A DNA stretch of 64,000 bases, taken from Clostridioides difficile CD160. GTDB taxonomy: Bacteria; Bacillota; Clostridia; Peptostreptococcales; Peptostreptococcaceae. The stretch spans positions 1-64,000 of the forward strand of contig NZ_AVHW01000091.1 in the NCBI RefSeq assembly GCF_000449425.2, read 5' to 3'. Under the pieces are notes generated by a model. The model worked only from the letters and a program-made list of their open reading frames with translations, did not search any database and had not been told where the DNA came from. The position numbers and the translations under genes were made by a program. Of this stretch, positions 47,933 through 57,195 are shown in pieces (the first letter of the stretch is position 1; the number at the start of each line of letters is the position of its first letter).

Positions 47933-49482
47933 TCTTCCGCCTCCTCAACTGCCATGTATTTATCTAAGAGAGTATTTCCTAAATTTACATAATTTATGTC
48001 AGTAAGAATTCTTTTGTAGCTACTCTCATCTAAAGGCTTAAAAAATATGTAACCCTGTATTAAATTACATCCCATTTCGTTTAAAACTTTAACCTGCTCC
48101 ATATCTTCCACACCCTCACATATAACAGTTAAGTTTAAATCTTGTGAAAGATTAACAATTGCTTTTACCATAAACTTTGTCTTTGTATTTGTAACTATAT
48201 CCATTATAAGTGACCTATCAATTTTTATAACATCTAGTGGTATCCCCTTAAGATTGATAAAATTTGAGTTGCCTACTCCAAAATCATCTAATGATATGTC
48301 TATACCTAAAGATTTAATCTCATAAAGCCTCTCACTTATAAATTTTACATCTCTTAGTGCTGTTGTTTCTGTAACTTCTATTTCTATGAGTTCTTTAGGC
48401 ACATTATATGTATTAAACATTGATTTAAAAAAATCTACTAAATCATTTTTATATAGTTCTACTCTGGAAAGATTTATTGAAACTGGCAAGACATTTATAC
48501 CTTCTGAAATCCAATTATCAATAGTAACAAATACTTCTTGAATTAGCCATCTACCAATATTATTTATCAAACCACTTCTTTCAGCTATAGGGATAAACTT
48601 ATTTGGTCCAACCATACCTAAAGATGGATGTATCCATCTTATTAATGCCTCTGAACCTATAATTTTACCTGTACTCGAATCAACTTTAGGTTGATAATGG
48701 ATTACAAATTCCTTATTCTTTATAGCTAAGAATAAATCTTGCTCTATTTTCATAAGTGATTGTATTTCTTCTTCCATTGCAGAATCAAATTCTACATATT
48801 CTATATGCTTTAGTCCTTTTGACTTAACCCTCGCCATATCTGCATTATCCATAGCTTTTTTTATATCAATTTTATCATCATTAAATCTATAAATTCCAAT
48901 TGATGCTTCAACATTTATATTCATTTTAAAACTATCAATCTGACTTAATGTCACAATTTTATTCCTAATGAGATTTACCAAATAAGGAATCTTTTGTTCT
49001 CTATCTTCAAGCTTTATTATTAATATAAAAACGTCGCTTTTTAACTTTCCATAAATAGCCTCTTCACCAAAATAACTTTTTAGATTACTTGAAATATTAT
49101 CTAATACTTCATCCCCTAGCTCATAACCATATATATCATTTATAAGTTTAAGTCTACATAAATCAAAACAAGCCATAACACAGTTTTCTTTCTTATTGCT
49201 GATGATATAATTTTGAATATGTTTTAAAAAGTTCTCATCCTTAGTAATATTCATAATCTTATCTGAATTATTTACCATCTCTAAATTAATTTTATCCTCA
49301 TATAGCTTGATTTTAAGATACGAAATAAATACATTTATAGTAAATAATATTAATAAAAGTAAAATTAAAGCCTTTATATCTATCCCGACATGTCTTGTAA
49401 GTAAAACTATTCCCAAAATTCCGATTATGATAAAAATTATTTTATTTAAACTGTAAATTTTTGTCATACTATTTTTATTCAT
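47929..49482 (-). CDS. c-di-GMP phosphodiesterase with degenerate GGDEF and intact EAL
   Basis: The 517-residue protein has two membrane helices (about 11-28 and 30-55), a GGDEF domain whose catalytic site is degenerate (KLKSDVF in place of GGDEF, about 148) and an EAL domain (about 250-490) with EALIRW, EVTET, DDFGVGNSNF and KIDRSLI intact. It should hydrolyse c-di-GMP, with the degenerate GGDEF possibly a GTP sensor. The gene leads the apparent operon ending in camA. Confidence 0.92.
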   Translation of the reverse strand: MNKNSMTKIYSLNKIIFIIIGILGIVLLTRHVGIDIKALILLLLILFTINVFISYLKIKLYEDKINLEMVNNSDKIMNITKDENFLKHIQNYIISNKKENCVMACFDLCRLKLINDIYGYELGDEVLDNISSNLKSYFGEEAIYGKLKSDVFILIIKLEDREQKIPYLVNLIRNKIVTLSQIDSFKMNINVEASIGIYRFNDDKIDIKKAMDNADMARVKSKGLKHIEYVEFDSAMEEEIQSLMKIEQDLFLAIKNKEFVIHYQPKVDSSTGKIIGSEALIRWIHPSLGMVGPNKFIPIAERSGLINNIGRWLIQEVFVTIDNWISEGINVLPVSINLSRVELYKNDLVDFFKSMFNTYNVPKELIEIEVTETTALRDVKFISERLYEIKSLGIDISLDDFGVGNSNFINLKGIPLDVIKIDRSLIMDIVTNTKTKFMVKAIVNLSQDLNLTVICEGVEDMEQVKVLNEMGCNLIQGYIFFKPLDESSYKRILTDINYVNLGNTLLDKYMAVEEAEE

Positions 49483-49651
49483 ATAAATTCCCCTATATTA
49501 TTTTTAAATTATCTTACAGTCAAACTTTTTCTATATTAATTATAAAGCACAATTGATAGTAAATCAATGTATGTTGAAATCACATATAAATAACTATGTC
49601 ATACTTAAATTAACTTTTCTAAGTTTCATAAATATTAACTTTATTGGCAAA

Positions 49652-49703
49652 AAAAACTATGAGATTAGGTATATGTAAAATAATTTCTAATTTCATAGTT
49701 TTT
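49652..49703. terminator. Bidirectional-looking hairpin after the amidase gene
   Basis: AAAAACTATGAGATTAG (49652-49668) pairs with CTAATTTCATAGTTTTT (49687-49703) with one mismatch. It terminates the amidase transcript on the minus strand. The rest of 49483-49804 is AT-rich without other evident elements. Confidence 0.7.
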
Positions 49704-49804
49704 AAATTCAAATAGTGTTTTTTAATACAACATAGCAGAATAAATTTAATACTATCTATATAGTTTCATACTTAAGTAAATACTTACATAAAAATGAATT
49801 CACC

Positions 49805-50623
49805 TTATTTTTTACCTTTAGAATCTAAGTATGAAAGTATACCTTGCACAATTCCTTCTGTAAGTTGGTCTTGATATTTTGCATTTATTATTTTTTGTTC
49901 TTCTGATGGTGTTGTTAAAAATCCACACTCTACTAATATGGCAGGCATCTTTGATTCTCTAAGTACTTCAAAATTATTTTCAACTATACCCCTATCCCTT
50001 ACTTTAACATAAGATACTATAGTGCTTTGCACTGACTGTGCAAGATCTTTTGAGCCATCTGTAGCTTTATTCCTATACCAGGTTTCTATACCTGTTGCTG
50101 TATGTTCATTTTTCTCTGCATTTAAATGGATAGAAACAAGTACATCAGCAGAACTATTATTCGCTAAATTAACTCTATCCATCAATGTTAGATATGTATC
50201 ATCAGTTCTAGATACTACGACTTGAATATCCTTCTGTTTGGCTAATTTATTTGCTAATTTTTTTGAAATCTGTAAAGTTAGGTCTTTTTCTTTGCTAGTC
50301 TTACTTTCAGTTCCGTTATCATGTCCTCCATGACCTGGGTCTATGAATACAGTGTATTTTTTATTTTTATTTTCTTCCTCAGTGCCAAGGTCAAATTGCT
50401 CTGACTCAACGTTTTGTTGTTGGTTGTTTTTATTGCTTTTATCCATCCCTTTTACTAAAGCTACTACACCTTGAGTAACTTTAAATGCAATAAATAAAAA
50501 TAACATCGTAAAGCAAACCAACGCTACTAATTTTTTCTTATTTAATTTTCTTTTTTTTCTATTCAGATGGCTGGTATTTTTAGATTTGTTTCTTGAATTA
50601 TTGTTATTATTGCTTTTTGACAT
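49805..50623 (-). CDS. N-acetylmuramoyl-L-alanine amidase (Amidase_3), membrane-anchored
   Basis: The 272-residue protein has a basic, Asn/Ser/Lys-rich cytoplasmic N-terminus (1-32), one membrane helix (about 33-52), a linker and an Amidase_3 domain. Zinc ligands are visible in FIDPGHGGHDNG (His, about 95), LDRVNLAN, SIHLNA (His, about 167) and the final catalytic Glu in VECGFLTTP (about 232). It cleaves the MurNAc-L-Ala bond in peptidoglycan. Confidence 0.9.
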   Translation of the reverse strand: MSKSNNNNNSRNKSKNTSHLNRKKRKLNKKKLVALVCFTMLFLFIAFKVTQGVVALVKGMDKSNKNNQQQNVESEQFDLGTEEENKNKKYTVFIDPGHGGHDNGTESKTSKEKDLTLQISKKLANKLAKQKDIQVVVSRTDDTYLTLMDRVNLANNSSADVLVSIHLNAEKNEHTATGIETWYRNKATDGSKDLAQSVQSTIVSYVKVRDRGIVENNFEVLRESKMPAILVECGFLTTPSEEQKIINAKYQDQLTEGIVQGILSYLDSKGKK

Positions 50624-50631
50624 TTTTTCAC

Positions 50632-50715
50632 CCTTCTTGGTATAGATTTTTACATTTTTTTATAATATTAGTGTTATTTTTTCATAATATTAGTGTTATT
50701 TTACCACCAAGAAGG
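50632..50715 (-). promoter_or_regulatory. 5' leader hairpin that pairs with the amidase RBS
   Basis: On the minus strand CCTTCTTGGT (50706-50715) pairs perfectly with ACCAAGAAGG (50632-50641). The 3' arm contains the amidase Shine-Dalgarno (AAGAAGG), 8 bases before ATG. The loop holds two copies of a 19-bp AT-rich repeat with a 22-bp period. Confidence 0.45.
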
Positions 50716-50769
50716 TTTTTTTTCAATAATTTAAAACATTCTACAATCTAAAACTTCAAAATTTTCTAA

Positions 50770-51414
50770 TTATCCACCTAAAGTAACATCTTGTGTGTCA
50801 TACCAGCTAAAGGCATCTTTTATATCATCACCTCTAAAATCTGGCCAATAGTTATCTATAACATAAAAGTCTGCATAAATCGATTGCACAGGTAGAAAAC
50901 CGCTTAATCTCCTTCTTCCACCCCATCTGATTATCAAATCTAATCTTGATACATCAAATGACTGTATGTAATCTTGTATGTTATTTTTATTTACATTTTC
51001 TACTCCTGATATATTATTTAAGTCCCAATACCATCCATAATTTACCAATAGATTTGCTTTTATTTGGCCTTCCTTTGCTTGAATTCTATTAGTATATGGT
51101 AATAATTCTTCTGGAAACATTGGAGATTTCGTATTTCCAACAACTAATAAAGCCGCACCTTCATCTATTAGTATATTTGCAGCATCAATACATGCTTTTG
51201 TAAAAGCTTTTGTCTGAACTGATGGACGTCTTGTATTATCAGTTGTAAATCCATAAAAAGTTACTTCTTCACAACCTAAATCTCTACATAATCTATAAGA
51301 TTCTAGTCCAGGATTTATTCCACTTTCATATCCTCTATCTTTTGTCATACCATTTTGGCTCGCCCATCTTCTATTTCCATCTGGGATAATTCCTACATGT
51401 TTTGGTATTCTCAT
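50770..51414 (-). CDS. Divergent cis-prenyltransferase (UppS-like) protein
   Basis: The 214-residue protein resembles undecaprenyl diphosphate synthase (HVGIIPDGNRRWA at the N-terminus, RWGGRRRLSGFLPVQ and IYADFY near the end). Asp12 in the DGN motif is present, but other conserved positions differ: RGYESG replaces RGHxAG, NYGWY replaces NYGGR, and RRRLSGF replaces ExRxSNF. It is shorter than typical UppS (about 250). A true UppS probably lies elsewhere; this may make a different chain length or be non-catalytic. Confidence 0.75.
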   Translation of the reverse strand: MRIPKHVGIIPDGNRRWASQNGMTKDRGYESGINPGLESYRLCRDLGCEEVTFYGFTTDNTRRPSVQTKAFTKACIDAANILIDEGAALLVVGNTKSPMFPEELLPYTNRIQAKEGQIKANLLVNYGWYWDLNNISGVENVNKNNIQDYIQSFDVSRLDLIIRWGGRRRLSGFLPVQSIYADFYVIDNYWPDFRGDDIKDAFSWYDTQDVTLGG

Positions 51415-51552
51415 TTATAATCACCTCTTAATAGGTATTATTATCAAAATATTACATTATTAATCAAAACTGTAACATTAAATACATTTATTTTTATATA
51501 ATTATGTAGTAAACTAATTTAAGATAGAGTTTAAAAAACTTGGAGGTTTATC

Positions 51553-52023
51553 ATGAAAAAAATTTTAATATTGTTTTTTTCGATAATCTTATCATTTGGA
51601 ATGGTTAGTTGTTCTTCAAGTGGTGATTACAAAAACGTTTCTACATCGAAAATTGAAAGGTCATTAAAATCTTCTGATTTACTTACAAAGGAATCAAAGG
51701 TCTTTGATGCAAAGGAATTTAACTATTTCAATGATGTGGAAGAAGACATCATTCAAGGTTTTGTAATTAATTCTTCTGAAAAATTATCTCTAGAAGATAT
51801 TATCGTCATAAAAACTGACGATGTAGATAAAATTTATAAAACTCTAGAAAATTATAAAAAAGACATGATACAAGCACCTTTTGGAGAAGGACATGGAGAA
51901 AAAAGCAATTCTGAAATAGCAAATAATACTATAGTTGAGAAAGCAGGCAGATATGTTTATCTAATTTCTGCTGAAAATGCCTCTCAAATAGAAAACAAAA
52001 TACTGAGTATAATAAAAAAATAA
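51553..52023 (+). CDS. Lipoprotein, DUF4358 family
   Basis: The 156-residue protein has a lipoprotein signal peptide with lipobox MVSC at about 17-20, then a Ser-rich linker and a DUF4358 domain to the C-terminus. The function is unknown. It starts after TTGGAGG at ATG and is divergent from the UppS-like gene. Confidence 0.8.
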   Translation: MKKILILFFSIILSFGMVSCSSSGDYKNVSTSKIERSLKSSDLLTKESKVFDAKEFNYFNDVEEDIIQGFVINSSEKLSLEDIIVIKTDDVDKIYKTLENYKKDMIQAPFGEGHGEKSNSEIANNTIVEKAGRYVYLISAENASQIENKILSIIKK

Positions 52024-52044
52024 ATATCATTATTGATGTTTATT

Positions 52045-52104
52045 AAATATCAATGTAATTTTTGTATAAATAAATTTATTTTATTAAAAATTACATTGAT
52101 ATTT
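52045..52104. terminator. Bidirectional terminator
   Basis: A perfect 19-bp stem (AAATATCAATGTAATTTTT, 52045-52063, with 52086-52104) separates the lipoprotein gene (+) and the MFS gene (-). Confidence 0.85.
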
Positions 52105-52127
52105 TTTATTTACTTAATTAGTATAAT

Positions 52128-53390
52128 TTAAATCTCTTTTAGCTTTTTCTTTTTTCCTAAAACTAGACTTATTAATATCAATCCGACCATAATTACAGTC
52201 AATACCAAGTATGTCATCCATGCTAATGTATATCCTCCAGACATATCATATAATTTTCCTGTAACAGCTGACCCTAAAGCCGCCCCCAATAAAACCACTG
52301 CATTTACTACACCAACTATTGTTGAATAATCTCTTTTACCAAATATCTCTGATGTGATAAGAGCAGGTACAATAGTTCCCATACAGTTTCCAATTCCCCA
52401 ACATATAATAAATACTATTATAGCTGGATACTTACTAGCAAATAATAGAGCCAATACCCCTAAAAACACCTGCAATCCAACAAATATAACACCTTTTTCA
52501 CATCCAACTTTATCAAATACATATCCTAGAAGTATTTTACCTAATATAACTACTCCCATGTTTATAGATATAACACTTGCTGCAAAAGTTGGAGAATACC
52601 CTATATCAGTCAAATAAGATGCAATATGCATTTGTACTCCCATAGCTATTATTGTAATCAAAATTAACCCTACAACCATAATCCAAAATATTTTAGTTTT
52701 TACAGCATCTCCAAGCATGATTCCTTTTGCAGAATTATCTAAAACGTTTTCAGAAGAATTACTATATCCATATGGAAGTAAACCTTTATCACTTGGTTTT
52801 TCAGACATAAATATCAAAACTACTGGTATAGTTGTAACTAAGATTATTATTCCCAATACTAAATATGATTGTCTCCAACTGTAGTTTAATATTATATAGT
52901 TAGCTATAGGATTAAATATCATACCACCTACTCCACTCCCCATAAAAGTTAGACCTAACGCCAGACCTCTTTTTTCTACAAACCAATTACTTATTATTAT
53001 TGATAGAGGAGTTAGAGTTGTCATACCTAACCCCAAACCTGAAAATATACTCATTAAATAAAAAACATATATACTATTTGCATATGAATATCCTATATAA
53101 CCTATTCCTGCTAATACACATCCCACAAGTATTATATTTTTTAGTTTAAATTTTTTTGCTAATTTCCCCATAAAAAGTGCTATTACCATAGTAGATAAAG
53201 CAATTACTGTATAATAAAGAGAAAACTCAGACCTAGAAAAACCTAAGTCTTCTGTTACAGGTTTTATAAATAAACTTGCACAATTATTTACTATTCCATA
53301 AACAGATATCATTAGTATTAAGCCAGCAAATACAACTAACCATCCTCTAAAAAATCCTTTTTGTGAATTAGATATATTATTTGATTCCAT
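52128..53390 (-). CDS. MFS transporter (OFA/monocarboxylate-type)
   Basis: The 420-residue protein has 12 predicted helices with an N-terminal FFRGWLVVFAGLILMISVYG segment typical of oxalate/formate antiporter (OFA) family members and a conserved RGLALGLTFMGSGVGG loop (about 137). It lies 74 bases after the M20 amidohydrolase gene in a sigma-54-dependent operon, so it may import the substrate or export the product of that hydrolase. Confidence 0.85.
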   Translation of the reverse strand: MESNNISNSQKGFFRGWLVVFAGLILMISVYGIVNNCASLFIKPVTEDLGFSRSEFSLYYTVIALSTMVIALFMGKLAKKFKLKNIILVGCVLAGIGYIGYSYANSIYVFYLMSIFSGLGLGMTTLTPLSIIISNWFVEKRGLALGLTFMGSGVGGMIFNPIANYIILNYSWRQSYLVLGIIILVTTIPVVLIFMSEKPSDKGLLPYGYSNSSENVLDNSAKGIMLGDAVKTKIFWIMVVGLILITIIAMGVQMHIASYLTDIGYSPTFAASVISINMGVVILGKILLGYVFDKVGCEKGVIFVGLQVFLGVLALLFASKYPAIIVFIICWGIGNCMGTIVPALITSEIFGKRDYSTIVGVVNAVVLLGAALGSAVTGKLYDMSGGYTLAWMTYLVLTVIMVGLILISLVLGKKKKLKEI

Positions 53391-53464
53391 TTTTTACCCC
53401 CCAATTTTAGTAAATTTAAGATTATTTTATTATTTAATGTATAGTTCTATTTTTAAAATAAAGA

Positions 53465-54838
53465 TTATACCAATAGTTTATATTCAAATCCATCCAAAGA
53501 TTTTGTAAACTCTTCTTTTGATTTTTCAAGCTTTTCTCTGTCCATCAAGATATCATATGCAGAACAGGCAAGTACTTTTGCTGCACTTAACATTGCCTCA
53601 AAACCTACATTAGAACCAGATGATGAACAAGCTTGCCAAGTATGAGCTGCTGTACCAATAGGCCATGCCGCCATAGCAAATTGTGCAGTTGGTACTATAT
53701 AACTTATATCTCCTACATCAGTTGAACCAGATACATTTTTGTATTTATAATCTTCAAAGTCAGCAATATCATCATGTAGATATTTTTCTGCTATATTAGG
53801 ATTACCTTGAAATGAAGTTGCTACATTTCTTCTTTCTTCTTTTGTAATTGTATTTGCTAATTTGTGAGCAAACTCTAAATCTTCAGCTTTAAAGTTAGGT
53901 GCTCCTACTAATCTCATATTCTCAGATACAACATCTGTTAGACTTTGATTAGGCAAATAATCATACATTGCATCTATAACTTCATATTCCATCTCTGTTT
54001 CTGTCATCATTGCTGCACCTTTAGCAACTTTTACCAATCTATCAAGAGTACTCTTTACATCTGATGCTTTTTTACCTCTTAAGAAATACCATGATTCTGC
54101 AGAACCAGGAACTATATTTGGTCTTTCTCCTCCATTAGTTATTACATAATGCATTCGTATAGAATCCAATATGTGTTCTCTTAGATAATTAGCACCTACA
54201 TTCATAAGTTCAACAGCATCAAGTGCACTTCTACCAGTATGTGGAGATTGTGCCGCATGAGAAGTAATTCCTTTAAATCTAAATTTCATAGAGAAATTTG
54301 ACAAACTAGTTGGTCTCCAAGGACTATTTACATCAAAAGGATGCCAGCTAAATGCACAATCTATATCTCTAAAACATCCTTTTTTATACATATTACATTT
54401 TCCAACGCCACCTTCTTCAGCTGGACATCCAAAATATTTTATAGTCCCTTTGATATTTTCTCTCTCCATAACTTCTTTTAATGCTACTACTGCTCCTACT
54501 CCCCCTACTCCCAACAGATTGTGACCACACCCATGACCTGGGGCAGATTCAGTTATAGCTTCTTTAGTTAAAGATACTTTCTGTGATAATCCTGGTAAGG
54601 CATCGTATTCTCCTAATATCCCTATGACAGGTCTACCTTCTCCAAACTCTGCTACAAAGGCAGTTTCTATTCCTTGTACAGTATTTACATTAAATCCATT
54701 TTCTTCTAAGTATTTCTTTTGTACACCGCTTGCAAAATACTCTTCATATGAAGTCTCTGGATTTTCCCATATTCCTTTTGCCATTTCTACTAAATCTTCT
54801 TTATTTTTATTAACACAATTAATTAAATCGTTTTTCAT
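53465..54838 (-). CDS. M20 amidohydrolase, AbgB/aminobenzoyl-glutamate hydrolase-like
   Basis: From ATG 54838 (457 residues) the protein follows RBS AGGAGGG; an ATG at 54856 would overlap that RBS and is rejected. Visible features are GEYDALPGLSQ (about 80), GHGCGHNLLGVGGVGA (about 104), CPAEEGGVGK and the dimerisation domain with SHAAQSPHTGRSALDAVELM (about 195). This is the M20D/AbgB pattern, cleaving N-acyl or aminobenzoyl amino acids or dipeptides. The exact substrate is unknown. Confidence 0.87.
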   Translation of the reverse strand: MKNDLINCVNKNKEDLVEMAKGIWENPETSYEEYFASGVQKKYLEENGFNVNTVQGIETAFVAEFGEGRPVIGILGEYDALPGLSQKVSLTKEAITESAPGHGCGHNLLGVGGVGAVVALKEVMERENIKGTIKYFGCPAEEGGVGKCNMYKKGCFRDIDCAFSWHPFDVNSPWRPTSLSNFSMKFRFKGITSHAAQSPHTGRSALDAVELMNVGANYLREHILDSIRMHYVITNGGERPNIVPGSAESWYFLRGKKASDVKSTLDRLVKVAKGAAMMTETEMEYEVIDAMYDYLPNQSLTDVVSENMRLVGAPNFKAEDLEFAHKLANTITKEERRNVATSFQGNPNIAEKYLHDDIADFEDYKYKNVSGSTDVGDISYIVPTAQFAMAAWPIGTAAHTWQACSSSGSNVGFEAMLSAAKVLACSAYDILMDREKLEKSKEEFTKSLDGFEYKLLV

Positions 54839-54890
54839 ATTTAAAACCCTCCTCATAGTAATTAATTTTTACTTGTGACTTACTATATAA

Positions 54891-54944
54891 GCAATGATTA
54901 TGCCAAGTAAGTAGGTTTTAATCTCAATAAGTCTTATAAGACTT
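54891..54944 (-). promoter_or_regulatory. Sigma-54 promoter with palindromic upstream site
   Basis: On the minus strand TTGGCATAATCATTGC (54906 down to 54891) has GG and GC 12 bases apart, the -24/-12 signature. A 16-bp perfect palindrome AAGTCTTATAAGACTT (54929-54944) lies about 25 bases upstream and suits the adjacent sigma-54 activator. Confidence 0.85.
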
Positions 54945-55005
54945 GTGAATACTCTATTTTAAAATTTTAATTATTCTGATTAAATAAATAATATTGTAAA
55001 CAAAA

Positions 55006-55045
55006 AAATAAATGGGATATTATTAAATCAATATCCCATTTATTT
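55006..55045 (-). terminator. Terminator of the sigma-54 activator gene
   Basis: AAATAAATGGGATAT (55006-55020) pairs perfectly with ATATCCCATTTATTT (55031-55045), and on the minus strand a T run follows. It ends the activator transcript before the sigma-54 promoter. Confidence 0.85.
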
Positions 55046-55050
55046 TATAT

Positions 55051-57174
55051 TTATAAGTTTTTAGTAACCCATTTCTTCCCTTTTTCTTCAAGGTGACTCC
55101 CATTTCTCCCAATACTCTTTCCAATATATCCCTCTGACTCTAAAAAGTTCATAATTACTCTAACACTATGCTCACTCGAATCTACATTGTTTGATTGTAA
55201 TTTCTTTACTAACATTCTTCTTCCACAATTTTCTTTATATAAGATTCTCATAATCTCACACGCTATAATATTATCTCGATGGCTTAAGTTTTCAAAATAT
55301 ACATTATAAGATTTTTCTATATTATCATTAATTTCAAAACCTGTATCATTAATTATATTATTTTCATATGCTCTGTTTTGATTATTGTTATATGTATTTG
55401 AAGCACTTTCTTTATCTTCAATATCTTTATTTTGGCAAGAGTCTTTATATATCATAGGTAAGTCATCTATTGTAAGTAGTTCACCACCAAAATTTCCAAC
55501 ATATTCAATACAATTTTTTAATTCTCTTACATTTCCATCCCATTTGTATGTATACAGAAATTTTCCTAATTTGTCATCGATTTTTTTATAATGATATCCC
55601 ATATTTCCTAAAAAATAATTGCATAGCACTGGTATATCTTCTTTCCTCTCTTCAAGTGGAGGTATACTGAGTATGCAAGTACTAAGTCTATAAAACAAGT
55701 CTTTTCTAAAATTACAAGAATTTCTAAGTTCATCTATAGTCTTATTAGTAGCAGCAATTACTCTTATATCCAGTCTAATTTTTTCATATCCACCAATTTT
55801 AACTATTTCCTTCTCTTGTAATACTCTCAAAAGCTTTACTTGAAATAATTGACTTGTATCTCCTATTTCATCTAAAAATATAGTTCCACCATTAGCTATT
55901 TCAAATAAACCCTTTTTACCCTGAGACCTAGCACCTGTAAAACTTCCACTTTCATACCCAAACAATTCACTTTCAAGTAATTCATCTGGTATTGCTGCGC
56001 AATTTATAGATATAAAGGGTCTATTACTTTTATTTGAACAATTATGGATAGAATGAGCATATAACTCTTTTCCTGTTCCAGTTTGACCTAATATCAGTAC
56101 AGTTGAGTCTATTTTAGCGTATTTCTTAGCGTATTCTATAACTTCTTTATTCTTCTTAGAGTTTCCTACTATATCATCAAACGTATATTTAGCCAAATAA
56201 GATTTATTTATCTTTCCAGTATTTCCTTCATATGCTTCAAACACTTCATCTATGAATATAGACTCTTGATAGTTTTTACCCATAAAGTTTATATTGTTTT
56301 TACTGACTATAAATTCCTTATTTAGCGTTTTATCTGAGTAATATATATTTTTTTTAAGATTTGTGCGTTTAAATAAGTTGTATATATTTAGTAGTGGCTT
56401 AATTGTACTTAAATCTTTTCCTATATTACTTTCTTTTATATTGAGTAATTTTCTTGCATATTCATTATATAGCTCTATAGTTTTATCTTGATTTAAAATA
56501 ATCATACCTATTGGTATGGAATCAATTAAATGTCTTACTCGATTTTTATATTTCAAATCTTCCATTATAGATTTAATATCAATCTCATCTTCACTATACA
56601 CATTTTCTTTCACTACTTTTAACTTAGATGCTACTATACTAGGGTCTATTTCTAATTTTTCCAATATTTCTAAATATCCATTATATACGATTTCTCTCCA
56701 ACCAATATCAATAAAATTTGTAACAAAATCTGGTGTGTAAAAAAGTTCTCCCAAATAAACTGCTGTATCTACATTTTCTATATACACCCCAAATAGCTCT
56801 TTGTTATATGGTATAAATTCAATATGATTTATTCCTAATTTCTTTAATATTGCTATACATTCTAGTGTATATATCCATTCAGGAGTTATAAGGAGAACTC
56901 TCTTTCCTCTTTGAATTTTTCTCAATTTTTCTACTACATCTTTAGTATACATAGTTTTTACTAAAACTAATTTTTCTTTATTTCTTTTTATCCATTGGTC
57001 TACTATTTGTTCATCTAAATAATTCATCGCTACTATAACATCACAATTTGACAAGTTCAAATCTTCTATATCATAAGTTTCTATTTTTGCAACATCTCCC
57101 AATACCTCTTCAAGTTGCAATTTATATGCTACTTTCAACTTATCATTTATACCAGCTAAAATAATCTTTTTCAT
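55051..57174 (-). CDS. Sigma-54-dependent activator of the amidohydrolase/MFS operon
   Basis: The 707-residue protein has the same plan as the activator at 12709: PrpR_N-like sensor (1-190), PAS-like segment (about 215-300), AAA+ domain with Walker A GQTGTGKE (about 361) and a GSFTGA version of the sigma-54 contact loop in GYESGSFTGARSQGKKG, then a C-terminal winged-helix region. It precedes its likely target operon (M20 hydrolase, MFS) and is separated from it by a terminator and a -24/-12 promoter. Confidence 0.88.
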   Translation of the reverse strand: MKKIILAGINDKLKVAYKLQLEEVLGDVAKIETYDIEDLNLSNCDVIVAMNYLDEQIVDQWIKRNKEKLVLVKTMYTKDVVEKLRKIQRGKRVLLITPEWIYTLECIAILKKLGINHIEFIPYNKELFGVYIENVDTAVYLGELFYTPDFVTNFIDIGWREIVYNGYLEILEKLEIDPSIVASKLKVVKENVYSEDEIDIKSIMEDLKYKNRVRHLIDSIPIGMIILNQDKTIELYNEYARKLLNIKESNIGKDLSTIKPLLNIYNLFKRTNLKKNIYYSDKTLNKEFIVSKNNINFMGKNYQESIFIDEVFEAYEGNTGKINKSYLAKYTFDDIVGNSKKNKEVIEYAKKYAKIDSTVLILGQTGTGKELYAHSIHNCSNKSNRPFISINCAAIPDELLESELFGYESGSFTGARSQGKKGLFEIANGGTIFLDEIGDTSQLFQVKLLRVLQEKEIVKIGGYEKIRLDIRVIAATNKTIDELRNSCNFRKDLFYRLSTCILSIPPLEERKEDIPVLCNYFLGNMGYHYKKIDDKLGKFLYTYKWDGNVRELKNCIEYVGNFGGELLTIDDLPMIYKDSCQNKDIEDKESASNTYNNNQNRAYENNIINDTGFEINDNIEKSYNVYFENLSHRDNIIACEIMRILYKENCGRRMLVKKLQSNNVDSSEHSVRVIMNFLESEGYIGKSIGRNGSHLEEKGKKWVTKNL

Positions 57175-57195
57175 TTAGACCCCCACTATAAATGG

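Noticed and set aside
54839-54856. Longer N-terminus for the M20 hydrolase (ATG 54856)
   Set aside because: The proposed extra codons are the Shine-Dalgarno GAGGAGGG for the ATG at 54838.
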